Made by a program: the position numbers and the translations under genes
Assembly (NCBI GenBank): GCA_037039925.1
Contig: JAXRKP010000206.1
Location: 37,501-101,500 of the forward strand
DNA from: Doris montereyensis
Taxonomy: Eukaryota > Mollusca > Gastropoda > Nudibranchia > Dorididae
DNA: 64,000 nt
Direction: 5' to 3'
Part shown: in pieces, positions 1 through 10,689 of the stretch
How the letters are laid out: each line of letters begins with the position of its first letter
Position numbering within the stretch: position 1 is the first letter of the stretch
Notes under the pieces: generated by a model
Told to the model about the DNA's origin: nothing
Databases searched by the model: none
The model's input: the letters and a program-made list of their open reading frames with translations, nothing else

Positions 1-171
1 AGTAGTAATAGTAGTAGTAGTAGTGGCAGTAGTAGTAGTAGTAGTAGTAGTAGTAATAGTAGTAGTGGCAGTAGTAGTAGTAGTAGTAGTAGTAATAGTA
101 GTAGTAGTAGTGGCAGTAGTAGTAGTAGTAGTAATAGTAGTAGTAGTAGTGGCAGTAGTAGTAGTAGTGGC

Positions 172-202
<31 letters not shown>

Positions 203-281
203 ATAGTAGTAGTAGTAGTGGTGGTTGTAGTAGGAGAAGTACATATAGTAGTGATACATATTGTAGTACAAGTAGTATCAA

Positions 282-322
<41 letters not shown>

Positions 323-431
323 ATAGTAGTAGTAGTAGTAGTAGTAATAGTAGTAGTAGTAGTAGTAGTGGTGGTTGTAGTAGAAGAAGTACATATAGTA
401 GTGATACATATTGTAGTACAAGTAGTATCAA

Positions 432-463
<32 letters not shown>

Positions 464-525
464 ATAGTAGTAGTAGTAGTCTAGTAGTAGTAGTAGTAGT
501 AGCAGTAGCAGCAGCAGTAATCAGG
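1..525. repeat. AGT/TAG triplet microsatellite with an embedded longer unit
   Basis: An almost pure AGT run with scattered AAT and GGC variants. A non-triplet block of about 60 bp (around 219-280, beginning GGTGGTTGTAGTAGGAGAAG) recurs about 150 bp later (around 368-431). The array therefore has a higher-order period of about 150 bp as well as the triplet. The valine-rich open frame here is a by-product of the repeat. Confidence 0.95.
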
Positions 526-1033
526 GTTTGAAACAGTGTCGCGGTGAATACAAACTCACAACATTGCCAATTTTGCCATAATGTCTTCTGTACCAGTCGA
601 AATGAATAGTGAACCAAGGCCTTCTTTCTATAGGGAGGCCCTGAGTGAACACATAAAGAATGGAATGAACCGAGAAACTTATCAAAAATATTTATTATTA
701 ATATTATATAGATGTAGCCGAAGATAAAAACGAATTGATAAATACATAGTTGATTTTTTTTAAATTTCACTTAAGGGAAGAATAATAATGTTATTGTTAT
801 ATTAAGTTATTGAAGCCAGCATTTGACTGAGTGACGTAGCTATTAACACATTTCTTTTTTCTTCTTCTTTCCTCTTTTTTTACCTTTTGATTAAATCTAT
901 AACTATTTTTTTAAACACCATTTGACTTGTAAATACATATACCTTAATAACTGATATTTCAGATTGTAAAGTTACATATTGAGACAAAGAGGGGGAATAT
1001 ATAATAATACAACATCAACTCAATCTCTTCCAG
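526..1033. other. AT-rich stretch upstream of hydrolase exon, no recognised gene
   Basis: A short open stretch starts at an ATG near 581, but I recognise no family in it. The end of the stretch (about 1018-1033) is pyrimidine-rich and finishes in CAG, so it reads as the 3' end of an intron before the hydrolase exon. Confidence 0.4.
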
Positions 1034-1853
1034 GTCAAAAGCTGGGTGGGGGCATCCATTTCAACGGAAGCGTAAGACAACAGATCATCCCATCCACCGC
1101 TCTTCCCGCCCGACATTCCCATCACAATCTACAGACCATCACCACATGCTGAAAGGCCCGCCATTTTCATCTATCTACACGGAGGGGGCTGGTGGTGGGC
1201 TCTGTCACATCCTACGACACGGTCATGAAGACCATCGCACGTGACTCGGGAGCTATTGTCATATTCGTGACCTATCGCCTCCTCCCTTTGCGGGAAGACA
1301 AGATGGCTCCCTTTGACGACGCCTTGACCTCTGTTCGATGGATACTGGACAACAGGGCATCTTTCACTGGACGCTCCGACTGCAAAGTGGGTGTGGCGGT
1401 GATAGCGCCGGTGGTCACCTGACTGCCTGCGTCACCAATGAAATCCATGACCTTGACTTTCAGGTTCTAGTGTACCCGATGGCTGATATTTCTCGAAAAC
1501 AAGCGTCTTTCCAGGAATTTGCGCAATGTCCCGGTTTGCCAAAAGATTCCATTGACTGGTTTTCAGGAACTCCATCGACCAAATTCCGGACGCCGTCAAT
1601 AATCCTAAGGTGAATCCCATGGCTAGAAAGAACTTTGAATTATCTCCCCTGCCTTGGTTCTTTTAGCTCAACTGGACGCTCTTAGGGATGGTGGCATGGA
1701 GTACGCTGAGAAGCTTCGAGAAGGCGGCATTCATGTGGAGATGGTGGTGTTACCTGGTGTACCGCATGCGTTTTCCAACTACCTACTGTCTTCCCCACCA
1801 TGTGTGCACTAGCCTATGGTCAAGTAGCTGAATTTATTCGAAAGTTTCAGTAA
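1034..1853 (+). pseudogene. Arylacetamide deacetylase-like alpha/beta hydrolase, terminal exon with frame breaks
   Basis: Terminal exon of a hormone-sensitive-lipase/AADAC-type serine hydrolase, a family that hydrolyses esters and amides, often at the ER. Visible in order: a DIPITIYRPSP strand, the oxyanion-hole motif HGGGW (about 1178-1192), SYDTV..IARDSGAIVI, DDALTSVRWILDN, the nucleophile elbow GDSAGG (about 1398-1415), the acid region LDALRDGG (Asp 1675-1677), and PGVPHAF with the catalytic His (1764-1766). The end QVAEFIRKFQ runs to TAA at 1851-1853, with AATAAA overlapping at 1854-1859. The frame changes near 1189, 1396, 1560, 1650 and 1785; several of these fit loss of one base in a short run. 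No other stop codons were noticed along the conserved path. It is either a decaying copy or a live gene with consensus indels. Upstream exons are outside the window or unrecognised. Confidence 0.75.
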
Positions 1854-1881
1854 AATAAAACTTGAATTTATGATAAAATAA
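1854..1881 (+). promoter_or_regulatory. Polyadenylation signals of the hydrolase exon
   Basis: AATAAA at 1854-1859, right after the stop codon, and again at about 1876-1881. Confidence 0.45.
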
Positions 1882-1904
1882 AACAGTGGCTATCTTGATT
1901 TGGA

Positions 1905-2027
1905 TTCTCTCTCTCTCTCTCTCCATTTTTCTCTCTTTCTATTTCACTCTGTCTCTGTATCTGTCCGTCTGTCTCTATCTGTGTGTGTGTGTGTGTGTGT
2001 CTCTCTCTCTCTGTCTGTGTGTGTGTG

Positions 2028-2076
<49 letters not shown>

Positions 2077-2082
2077 CCCCCT
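1905..2082. repeat. Compound CT / GT / TA microsatellite
   Basis: CT dinucleotides grade into GT, then CT again, then a TA run of about 30 bp (2042-2072). Open frames in it are repeat artefacts. Confidence 0.95.
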
Positions 2083-2477
2083 CCCTCTCTGGGTTCTTTG
2101 TTCATTCTACCGACACATTATCTATATGTAACACGAGGACATACAACATAATATGTGTAAATAAGTCCATGATTTACAATTCGCTCGTTAGGACATATCC
2201 CCAGAGATCAATATCGCTCTTCTTATAAAACGTAAGTATCCCCTCTCCCCTTCTTGTTTACCGTTTTGGTATAACTACGGCCTTCATTCGTCATTACTTT
2301 CATTTGGCAGAAACTGATTTCGTGACGTTTTCTCACGCCACGGAGCAGTTACACACTGTTGACCATCATACGTCATAATGTAACAAAGTGTTGAGGACGC
2401 TGCGACGTCATGGAACAGTAACCAGCTTGGAATGGTCATCAAGGTGCATGCAATAAAAATCGGTACTAACGGCTGCA
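2083..2477. other. Unassigned sequence
   Basis: No coding or repeat family recognised on either strand. Confidence 0.4.
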
Positions 2478-2590
2478 GGTTTGTCATTCAGTGGGTTAGA
2501 GTTTGGAATTGATTTCTCAGGTGGGTGTGAGGTATGCTACTCGCTTTGCAAGTGGGAAAGCAGCATTTTGAATCCTGGCCTGAGCATACA
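2478..2590 (+). mobile_element. Degenerate tRNA-like (SINE-head) relic
   Basis: ACTCGCTTTGCAAGTGGGAA resembles an anticodon arm with a 7-nt loop around TGC. It is followed by TTTTGAATCCTGG, which looks like an internal promoter B box. The outer arms do not pair well, so this is not a functional tRNA; a worn SINE head fits better. Confidence 0.3.
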
Positions 2591-2617
2591 TATATACTGA
2601 CATCCAAAAGTAAGGCG

Positions 2618-4460
2618 AATTTTAATAGATAAGATACAACTTTATTTTCCAAAAAAGGCACATTGTTTTGGTGCTACAGTACCTTCAATATAAGAACATG
2701 AAATACAACACATTTTTATTATAAATAAATTATTCTTTACACGCAAACAGCTTACACATATTTAAGCATTACGAGATCAAAACATGTATAACATAACAAC
2801 AAAAAATTAACATTTCTCTAATACATGTAAACGTAATCATTGCAATGGATAAATAATGTTCAAAAGAGCGGTGATGATAATGAAACTGATGATGGTAGTG
2901 ATAATAATTTTACAGATGATGGTAAGAATGATCTTTTGTATCTCTTTTTGTGGCACAAAAAATAAATGGGTCTTTTGGAGCGTTTGGACATTTTGAGTTG
3001 TGGTGTTAGTGGGTGGTTTTGGTCTGTTACATACAGTGGCTTCAATTTTCAATGAACAGTAAGATATATAAATGTCATCAAAGGATGGGAAAGTGCATTA
3101 GTTATTTTACCTGCTTTTTTAATAATACGATTCAAACATACTTCTCTTGCAGTTGCAGTTTCACATTCCCACCTCAGCGTGTAATGCAGAAAGAAATTAA
3201 ACTTTCGATCGTTGCACGATAAAACAAGGTATTGTCCATCTCAAAAGCTTTCAACTTACGTAGGGAGAACATTCTCTTGTTTATTTCCTTATAAACATTT
3301 GAAGCATGATTTTGCCAGCTAAGACTGTTGTTAATTGTTACACCTAAATATTTGTAATTTGAAATTTGTTCAACTGCCTCATTTTTAACAAGTCTGGTCG
3401 CAGACGGGATTTCTTTAGTCAAGTCAATGACCATTTCTTTAGTCAAGTCAATGACCATTTCTTTAGTAAAGTCAATGACCATTTCTTTAGTCAAGTAAAT
3501 GACCATTTCTTTAGTCAAGTAAATGACCATTTCTTTAGTAAAGTCAATGACCATTTCTTTAGTCAAGTCAATGACCATTTCTTTAGTAAAGGTCAATGAC
3601 AATTTCTTTAGTCAAGTCAATGACCGTTTCTTTAGTCAAGTCAATGACCGTTTCTTTAGTCAAGTCAATGACCATTTCTTTAGTCAAGTCAATGACAATT
3701 TCTTTAGTCAAGTCAATGACCATTTCTTAAGTCAAGTCAATGACCGTTTCTTTAGTCAAGTCAATGACCATTTCTTTAGTCAAGTCAATGACCATTTCTT
3801 TACTTTTTTTTAACATAGAATAGAATAGATAATGTTCATCACACCAGTTGGTAAACCATTTAATTTACTTCTGTAACTTTCCTCCTCATTTTCAGGATTG
3901 ATAAAAATCTTGAATAGTAGAATTATCTGCAAATCTAATAAATTTCACATTGTCCTGATTGATAGTACATTGATTAGTATACAACGTGAACAGGACGGGG
4001 GGATAGAACACACCCTTGGGGGGGGGGGGGGGAGAGTATTTGTTGTTGTTTGTAAAGATTGAACATTATTCGGTTGTACATATTGGGTGCGGTTAATCAA
4101 CAAATCACCAATCCATGATGTAATTAGGTTATTTACTTTGATATCTTTCAACTTCTGAACAAGAAATCTTGGGTCAATTGTGTTGAAAGCTGGTGAGAAA
4201 TCGATGAATAATATGTGACAATACGTCCCAGATGTATCTAAGTGTCTATATACATTGACAAGAAATACAATTATAGCACCTTCAACACTTCTTCCCCCTC
4301 TATAGGCAAACTGGAAGGGTCTTGAACAGGGTTAAAATGTATAAGTATAAGCAATTTGTGATGTACAATTTTCTCAAAACATTTCATAATCAGTGAAGCG
4401 AGAGCTTAATCATTTCGTTTAAGATATTTTGTTCTTTTTAGGTATGGGTATGATTTTAGC
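2618..4460 (-). mobile_element. LINE (L2/Rex1/CR1-like), RT domain and 3' end, first part of a split copy
   Basis: Minus-strand reverse transcriptase in pieces. From high to low coordinate: CAKIIPIPKK just inside the break, MKCFEKIV, FQFAYRGGRSVE, the catalytic-aspartate region FIDFSPAFNTID, PQGCVLSP, a FADD box changed to FADN, then SNYKYLGVTINNSLSW and RATIESLISFC (3174-3400). The 3' untranslated part runs to a TATCTTATCT-like tail near 2618. The frame is broken in several places. Its N-terminal continuation lies beyond the MULE at 10,695-10,810. The thumb-region codons carry the 24-bp tandem expansion at 3409-3802. A G/C homopolymer sits at about 4018-4033. Confidence 0.75.
3409..3802. repeat. 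24-bp minisatellite, about 16.5 copies, inside the LINE RT
   Basis: On the plus strand the unit is TCAATGACCATTTCTTTAGT plus CAAG, with point variants (AAT for CAAT, CGT for CAT). On the LINE sense strand each unit is eight codons, TKEMVIDF or TKEMVIDL. Copy junctions stay in frame except for an extra G near 3592. Confidence 0.95.
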
Positions 4461-4465
4461 ACATC

Positions 4466-4491
4466 GTCAATTGACAAAGCGTCCATTTGAC
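4466..4491 (+). repeat. Left terminal inverted repeat of the MULE
   Basis: Starts GTCAATTGAC, then AAAGCGTCC. It is the reverse complement of 10665-10689 with one extra T. The direct repeat ACATC lies just outside. Confidence 0.8.
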
Positions 4492-4533
4492 CGCATTTGA
4501 CTTCAGCCACCTGTTGTTGGGACTATACATTAC

Positions 4534-5453
4534 CTGAGTGACCTGAAAGCTCTCTGAAAAATACAGACATCACATGACAACAAGGCAGTGAAGTCTGACA
4601 AAAAAAAGGGCAAGAACAGGATAAAGGATGACCACTAACCCGGTAATGAACACCAATTGAATCAACACAGCCATACACATCATCAACAGCAACAACAGGA
4701 ACAGGGTACGACACATGATCTTGGATCATCAGTTCAACTGCATGTGTTGTAAACCGTGCATAAAAACTGTGCCAGCGAGGATCTGCATCTCGAAAGTGCA
4801 TAGACGTTAGGGTCTGCACAGCCGAGGCAGCAGAAACTTCCAGGTCCTGCGCCAGCGAATACTGAAACAATTTTCTGACAGCTACAGCCATTGTTGTATT
4901 GACATTAAGGATCTCCTTCAGCCGTCTATTCTCTCCCTCACACTTGTTGTTTGTGTCGTTCAAGAACAGGCGACTGTGGAGACGAGCATGGTACGCCCAA
5001 GCATCAATGCAATTTAGCCAATGGCTGCAGATGTAATCATAGAATACATTGTTTAAGGACTCAATTTGTAAAACATTTCTATTGAATGTTGCAACGTCAT
5101 TCGTAGTGACCAGGACATAGGCCAGCTGCTGCAGGCGGTCCTTCACCTCTTTTGAACATCGCAGTTTGTTTATTTTAGCTTTCATTGCTTTGTGCACATG
5201 AAATGCACAAAGCACAGTTGAGATGTGGGGAATGTGGGTTTTGATGGCATTAATTTCATTGTGGTCCTTGTCTGTCATCGCAAATTTAGTTTGACTGATA
5301 GACTCTCCCATGAACTTAACAAACACCCCCATCATCTTTGCAAGCATGTCAGCATTTTCCAAACGAACGAATGCATAAAACACGGCTCTCCCACATCCAT
5401 CTTGAACCATCACTTGGTAAAGTGGGAACCCACTTTCGTTGCTCTTGTAGGTC
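4534..5453 (-). CDS. MULE/ZSWIM-like transposase, catalytic and SWIM-finger exon
   Basis: Main catalytic exon. It opens after a CCGCAG acceptor with TYKSNESGFPLYQVMVQDG, which follows MDG of the previous exon to give the first catalytic Asp context (MDGTYK). The second Asp lies in MTDKDHNE, followed by FHVHKAMK; the probable Glu lies in KCEGENRRLK. The C-terminal part has a SWIM zinc finger: CSC, then PCCH (pattern CxC...CxH). A donor-like AG|GTAATG at 4534/4533 precedes the in-frame stop at 4523, so another exon is possible, although the element ends 70 bp on. Joining to exon 3 in frame needs one more G at the acceptor, matching the single-base losses seen elsewhere. The sequence resembles vertebrate ZSWIM1/ZSWIM3, themselves MULE-derived. 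Terminal repeats argue for a transposon rather than a domesticated gene. Confidence 0.75.
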
Positions 5454-6042
5454 CTGCGGAAGACATGAAAGACAAAAGTTTAGTCAACAGTAAAACAATA
5501 ACACTAACACTAACACTATTGATGAACAATTACATTTGTGTGAAATGGTATCAGCTTTATTCTGTATACAAAATTTGTCAGCAGTTACAAGATGCCGTTT
5601 CTTGTTAGGAAGTGTGCAAATATATTCAATTGATGAATTTGTAAATCTGTTAATTTGAAAGTATCCTATAATGGGTTATCCTTATCTTTATGGTAGTTCA
5701 AGTGAATGAATTCATGTTTGCAATCTAAATACAAGGGGAGTAGGAGTAGAACGAAGATGGGTACGAATACTAGGACGAGGAGCAGGAGTAATAGGAGGAG
5801 AAGAGAATAGGTGCACTGGGATGAGGATGAGTATGAAAACAAGGAGGATGGAATTGAATAAGTATAAGTTGGTGGTGGAGGACAGAGATGTGGAGCAATA
5901 CAAAGAGCAAAAGACAAGACTGAAAGAAGAAAAAAAAATTGAAATGTTGAAAAAAAAAGTTTGAAAGGCCAAGAGAAGATGAAAAACGAAAGGCATAAAG
6001 AAAAGAAGCAAAAGGCTGAAATAAAAAGGCACGCTGTCTTAC
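5454..6042 (-). other. Intron 3 of the MULE transposase
   Basis: Donor GTAAGA at 6042 downward; acceptor CCGCAG ending at 5454. It holds a purine-rich low-complexity stretch at about 5730-6030, whose open frames are compositional. Confidence 0.6.
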
Positions 6043-6231
6043 CATCCATATAAATGACCTCTGGAAACCTGCCGAACAGGCTTTTCATTGATGAGGTAGA
6101 GAATGCAATTATATCCACCAAGCTGTCATTGCCGTTGTACGAGACCACCACCTTCACCTGGCCATGGTCTTGCAGTTCTTCTAAGTTGTCAAGTAGATCT
6201 CTGACACCATCATGGGCACAACCAGACTGCA
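6043..6231 (-). CDS. MULE/ZSWIM-like transposase, exon 3
   Basis: Encodes QSGCAHDGVRDLLDNLEEL, then GQVKVVVSYNGNDSLVDIIAF and FGRFPEVIYMDG, the lead-in to the transposase core, ending at the first catalytic Asp. The acceptor CTTTCAG (6238-6232) and the donor ATG|GTAAGA (6043/6042) are both good. The phase joins exon 2 (HQ + L), giving KHQLQSGCAHDG. Confidence 0.7.
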
Positions 6232-6512
6232 CTGAAAGAGTGTAATCAAAATAATAGAGTTCAAAACTTATAGCAGCTTTATCACTACTACACTGGCGAT
6301 AATGAATAGCAAATCATCAATTCAAACCCAGATTACCAAAGCTGTGAAAAAATTTTTACACAGAAGAACAGACAGTACAGTGGATCACGTTTAAACCAAA
6401 AACGGCAAACCAGAAAACAATTCAAACTATTGACAAATTGCTCTATTTATCAGATGGCCTGAACAATTTGCAAGGATGCAGTGCATAGAAAGAGTTTTCA
6501 GCAAATACTTAC

Positions 6513-6617
6513 ATTGGTGTTTCAGCCGTCGGATTTCCCCAAGGTGTATGACTTGTTGAATTTTGAGTTCACCATGCGTCTCAGGTTTTCGTTTTGTGGA
6601 TTTAATTCCACAAGTTC
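6513..6617 (-). CDS. MULE/ZSWIM-like transposase, exon 2
   Basis: After the acceptor TTCTACACAG it reads ELVELNPQNENLRRMVNSKF, then NKSYTLG, shifting to GEIRRLKHQ before the donor GTAAGT (6512 downward). One more G in the GGGG run near 6540 would join the two halves. The pattern matches the helix-rich linker (leader plus I..IK/RRLK) before the core in ZSWIM/FAR1-type transposases. Confidence 0.55.
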
Positions 6618-7059
6618 CTGTGTAGAACAATGAAGACATTACAGCAGGGATTGAATTTGAGGAAAACTTATTCTGCCATAAGTGGAGAGAAAAAACACCA
6701 TAGTGAGGTCTTGGATAGCCTTAAAAACATTGATTCGTATCACCAAGAAGCAGCTTGTCTTGCATTCATATTGCTGTGTTCACTATCATGGATGTACGAG
6801 TTGGTTTAAGTTTTATCCAACTCCAGGCTTGGAGAAATTATCTGAATACGAATCCAGCTCCAGCACCCTAAAAAAGCAGTGACTCATAGGAGGTAACGGT
6901 TAACGGTTAAAAAGTTAAAAGATTTACTTTTATATAGAGGTATACCTAGTGAAACAATTTTTCCTGACTCCAACCTCCAAAACTTTACGATTCTGATACA
7001 TTTGTACCAGCTGAAAGCCCTTGATGGACTCCACGTCCCTCCTAACTATAGCACATACA
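6618..7059. other. Intronic part of the MULE, possible weak exon
   Basis: A zinc-cluster exon is expected between exons 1 and 2. Minus-strand sequence at about 6640-6790 (CFLVIRINVFKAIQDLTMVF) is a weak candidate, but it needs frame changes and lacks a clear HNH. Nothing else is recognised. Confidence 0.2.
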
Positions 7060-7920
7060 ATTTTACTACCCCCTCTCTCTCTCTGAAAACATGGTGACCG
7101 CTGGGCCAAAGGGCCGTTAGCGGCGTCAGAGCAAATCACATTTTATTCATCGCCTCTGATGGCAGTAAGGTAGAATTCAGCCGTCCTATTCAGCCGTCAT
7201 CTTCAGCTGATCGAGTCTCACTATAGGCAAGACTGCACACTAGGGCTCTCGGGTAGCCACCGGTCACGATGTTCACATAGAGAGGGCAGTCGAGCAGGAA
7301 ATGCTCACGGTTTCGTCACCTGAAGAGCACCACCGGCAGGCAGCGTCCTTTAGTGGGTTTATCCTGCTAAGATGAGCACGTAAAGCGGCATGGCCCGTAC
7401 GCAGGCGAAGATCGCCGACTGCTCCTTTCTGGGTAGTTTCCGCCATGGATCATCTTTGTCAGGACCGGTAATGAAATGAATCGATGAACAACCCTGGTCA
7501 TTGGGGCTGTTTCCCGACTCGGTGCGCCACCTGCTCGTTCCATATCCCTTGCACAGGCGGCAAGCCATACCATAGGTCACCCCTTGACCCGCTCCCGGGT
7601 CACACCCTCTAGCACATGGCCAATGTACAGCGATTTGAGGGTTGAGAAGCTTACACCCCAATTGGTGCTCGCGAGCTTCTTCAAGATGTTGAGCCTGCTA
7701 GCTGCTGTGTCAGCTAGGTGTTTCGTTTGCAGTGGCTCCTTAACATGACCGAGGGTCGAGCTTGACCCCAAGGTAGGTGGGATTGTCATCGCGGCGCAAT
7801 TCCTGATCCAGATATTTCCAGCGAGATTTCCTTCTGCTTTACTAGGGAACTTCTGGTGAAGACCGTATAAACGGTCTTTTCTGGCGTTCAAAGACAGCAA
7901 CCACCTAGTAAAATAGGCGG
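7060..7920 (-). mobile_element. LINE fragment (I/R1/LOA-like), C-terminal RT and zinc knuckle
   Basis: Minus strand: ASRLNILKKLASTNWGVSFS and TLKSLYIGHV (RT thumb), later RKEQSAIF.LRTGHAALRAHL, DAACRWCSSGDET and HFLLDCPLY (C-terminal CCHC region). Single-base frame changes separate the pieces. It sits inside the MULE's first intron. Confidence 0.65.
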
Positions 7921-8808
7921 CTAAGCTATCTAGGCTAGACTGAATTCATCATGCCCCCTCCCCCATACTAGAAATGGGTCATTTTTCATCGTACAGCAAG
8001 GTTTGAAGCAATGGATTGTGATGCATGCTAATTGAACCATGACCATAACGGGTAAAGGGACCACATTAATTGGCTTCTTATCTTATTTGAGCAATATTTA
8101 TATCCAATTAAATGCAACTTTTTTCCTGGACTCCACTGTACCGATAAGGTCACACCCAAATAAATGCCTACTATAAAAATATTTTAATGCAATTTATCAA
8201 CATCAATTTAAAAAACAACTTGAGTAAAATACAATATGCTGGACAGTAAACACAGCATACCTGCACTGCTTCTCTTTCATGTTGAGCAAGTCACTTCACT
8301 TCATATTCCTGGGCGAAGGTCTCTGGCATTGTTGGATGATTATGAGTCATATTTGACCTGGTAACATATAAATATTTTTCATAATAGTTGTACTTCAGCA
8401 CAAGGATTGCCTCCCACCCTGTTATAGAATGTCTGAAAAACAAAAGTATCAAGGAGCTGAAATTACAGACGAAATTACAGAATTGAAGAACCTGAAACTG
8501 AAAGAAGAATTAGAGTCAATTGGACCAATGGAAAAAAAGCCTTTTTTGTTTGTTTGTAGAATTGGGAAAGAAAAAAGAAAAGATATCTGAGAAATCAGAA
8601 TCTTTAGCTTATCTTATAATTATAAACTTATACTTTGAATATGATTTATTGTTTGGTTTGTTGGTTACAATCAATCTTAAAATTTGCGTGGCTGACAAGT
8701 TGTTTACTAAACTACTTTAGTTTTCATTCGATTTCTATTGTTTCAAGACAATTTCAGCTTCTTTTTATGCATTTGTTTTGCATTGATTTTATGATTGATA
8801 GATAGTAA
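7921..8808. other. Intronic part of the MULE, no recognised family
   Basis: Includes a short open stretch at 8430-8580 (EITDEITELKNLKLKEELES), Lys/Glu-rich, of unknown origin. No repeat family identified. Confidence 0.3.
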
Positions 8809-8927
8809 ATGATATTCATTGTATGCATTACCTATCATATATAGTGCAAGCAATGTATTGAAATTCTTTTTTCCCCAGCCAGTTAGAAAAAGCTGGCTTT
8901 CAGCTAAGTGTCCCAAAAAAGGCACAG
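8809..8927 (+). repeat. Left arm of a 2.1-kb-spaced inverted repeat
   Basis: Runs from AATGATATTCATTGTATGCA to AAAAAAGGCACAG. It is nearly identical, inverted, to 10811-10932; the differences are one T in a T-run and a 2-3 base gap. It contains an internal hairpin, AGCCAG...CTGGCT. Confidence 0.85.
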
Positions 8928-8934
8928 ACCAGAA

Positions 8935-9400
8935 GAGAGTGCACGGACTGCGCGGAAAAGGTTAGTAGGGTAACATCAACTTTCGCAAAACAAGTGCCTG
9001 GCACGAATGCCGCTAAAGTGAACACCTCCTAACTTGACGACGTCTCATACCCGCATTGAACGGACAAACAGGGGCAACACTCTGTGTGTTGCACCTGAAT
9101 GTCCAAGGAGTAGTCCCGAAAAGCACCGAGCTAGCGAAGCTACTGCACGACAAGCTGGTGGATGTTGCGCTCCTGCAAGAGAACTTCATGGCAAGAGAAA
9201 AGTGAAAGTGGCAGGTTTCGTAGTCCACGCTTGCTCATGCACTGACTATAGAGGGGTCATCACACTGGTTAGCACCCGGCTGACGGACAGAGTTAGTCAT
9301 GAGGAGCCGGGACCGATATCCCGGGCCTTAGTTGAATTCAACGAGAAGGCATGACATCTGGAATGTCTATAACTCCCCGAAGGGCCTCAAAACATTAGTG
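8935..9400 (+). mobile_element. LINE endonuclease fragment (plus strand)
   Basis: Around 9070-9240 the plus strand reads LCVLHLNVQGVVPKSTELAK, then LLHDKLVDVALLQE and HGKRKVKVAGFVVHA after one frame change, followed by RGVITLVS. This is the N-terminal part of an APE-type LINE endonuclease (catalytic-region LLQET). It is probably the same broad clade as the fragment at 7060-7920 but in the opposite orientation. Confidence 0.6.
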
Positions 9401-10264
9401 TGTCAAGTTTCATTCATATATCTTAACTTTTATGAATTTTATGATGAAAAACATGATTTTAACCAAAACATCTTGCCGAGTGCAAATTTTGCTTTTTCTG
9501 TGATACAATCATTCAGAAAACATTGCGTCTATAACTAGATCTATAATCTGTGTCTGAAAAAAAATTGGGCTAACTGTCTGGTACTGGTAGGCCTAGTAGT
9601 TCTTTACTTTAGGAGAGTTTTATCATCTTTCTTGGAATATTAGCATCTTTATGCATTCCCAAAAATGAATATTTTGACAAAAATCTTGTCTCTAGTACTC
9701 ATAGTGTGATTTTTTCTAACTTTTGACACTGTGTTAAAATATATATATATATATACAAATACAAGAGCAACATCTCATCTTTCGTTTTTATTTTGTTATA
9801 GTGTTATAGTATATGGCTGATGGATGCATGTAAAATAACTCAGTTAACAGCTACAAAATATAGACCTCTAGCTAGTCACTCTAGATCTAGATCTAGTTCT
9901 AGATGCCTGTGACTGTCTGTGACATTTATTGGCAATGGCATCACTACACTATCATGATGATAATAGGCAGTAACTGCCATTCAGCTGTCAGTGTCAGTCA
10001 TTGTGACCTTGTCCTCCTCTCAAAACGACAGTATCATATGTTATTATCTCGATAATCTTGATCTAAGTCTAAGGCATTGGCACTAATGGCAGTGTGGACT
10101 GGAAGCGCTTCCCCACAAAAAACTCACTTAATATCACTGAATATCAGTCTCATCTCTTGTCCTAAGACTAGGATTAGATCTAGATCTATATCTTAATTAG
10201 AAATATAAACTCTAGTTTCCAGCTAGATATAGATTATAGATGCTACGTGTAAATATCTACTTAC
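9401..10264. other. Rest of MULE intron 1
   Basis: AT-rich, with a short TA run near 9741-9755 and several CTAGATCTAGATCTAG-type palindromic clusters (9880-9903, 10163-10185). No gene recognised. Confidence 0.4.
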
Positions 10265-10517
10265 TTGGTCTTTGATTTGAGTCCGCTTCCTCGTACTCTT
10301 GGCTGGCCATAATGGGTACACGTTCACTCAATCCGATTGTAACCAAATTGAGGCGAGATACGGTTCTTATTTTCCTGTTCACCTTCTCCGCTGTTTCTGA
10401 TGATTTTGTTTTAAAAACGACAAATTTCTCCTTTTTAAATTTGTGAAATTCGTGTTGGAATTCGGCAAAAGAGCCGAAGGTTCGCTCAGTAAAACTACTA
10501 GATCTAAGACTCGGCAT
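10265..10517 (-). CDS. Probable first exon of the MULE transposase
   Basis: The ATG at 10517 opens MPSLRSSSFTERTFGSFAEF, then QHEFHKFKKEKFVVFKTKSS, an N-terminal arrangement like ZSWIM/FAR1 DNA-binding modules. Near the 3' end another frame reads CTHYGQPRVRGSGLKSKTK, the C.H.G..R.RG.G signature of that module, before the donor CCAA|GTAAGT (10265/10264). A frame change around 10320-10340 separates the two halves. The exon lies 150 bp inside the right inverted repeat, where a transposase 5' end belongs. Assignment to this gene is an inference from position and motif. Confidence 0.5.
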
Positions 10518-10664
10518 GGCTGCACTGCAAGCTTCGCTTCTTATCTTGAAGTTTGTCCAGAAAGAGAAGGAAAGAACTCGGAAGTTGAAACAAGCGAAAA
10601 CATTTTAAATAGCCTTGACCAACACTCCAGCGTACAAGAGTTCCGGCCTCCAGCGCTTCGATGT
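10518..10664 (-). promoter_or_regulatory. Subterminal region, presumed transposase promoter
   Basis: Only 150 bp separates the right terminal repeat from the transposase ATG, so the promoter must lie here or in the repeat. No TATA box is obvious. Confidence 0.3.
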
Positions 10665-10689
10665 GTCAATGGACGCTTTGTCAATTGAC
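10665..10689 (-). repeat. Right terminal inverted repeat of the MULE
   Basis: Inverted match to 4466-4491, ending in GTCAATTGAC and followed by the ACATC duplication. The repeat also folds on itself through GTGTCAAT and ATTGACAC. Confidence 0.8.

Larger units (their letters stand above)
4466..10689 (-). mobile_element. MULE-type DNA transposon with SWIM-finger transposase, nested in a LINE
   Basis: The ends are inverted repeats of 25-26 bp (4466-4491 and 10665-10689), identical except for one extra T. Both begin with the palindrome GTCAATTGAC. They are flanked by a direct 5-bp duplication, ACATC (4461-4465 and 10690-10694). Removing the element together with one ACATC joins the LINE reverse-transcriptase frame cleanly across the site. 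Inside, on the minus strand, is a spliced MULE/ZSWIM-like transposase gene. Its largest intron has received two other LINE fragments and one arm of an inverted repeat. Mutator elements usually make 8-11 bp duplications, so 5 bp is unusual. Confidence 0.75.

Noticed and set aside
23..484. Open frame of poly-valine
   Set aside because: Pure translation of the AGT triplet repeat.
2478..2590. Functional tRNA-Ala(TGC)
   Set aside because: The anticodon arm is plausible but the acceptor and T arms do not pair; called a SINE-head relic.
3409..3802. CRISPR-like array
   Set aside because: Units are contiguous without unique spacers and encode an RT motif; the genome is animal. The 50-bp array at 18763-19165 was rejected for the same reason.
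7359..7661. Minus-strand ORF of 100 codons as a host gene
   Set aside because: Neighbouring frames show it is the C-terminal region of a LINE with single-base frame changes.
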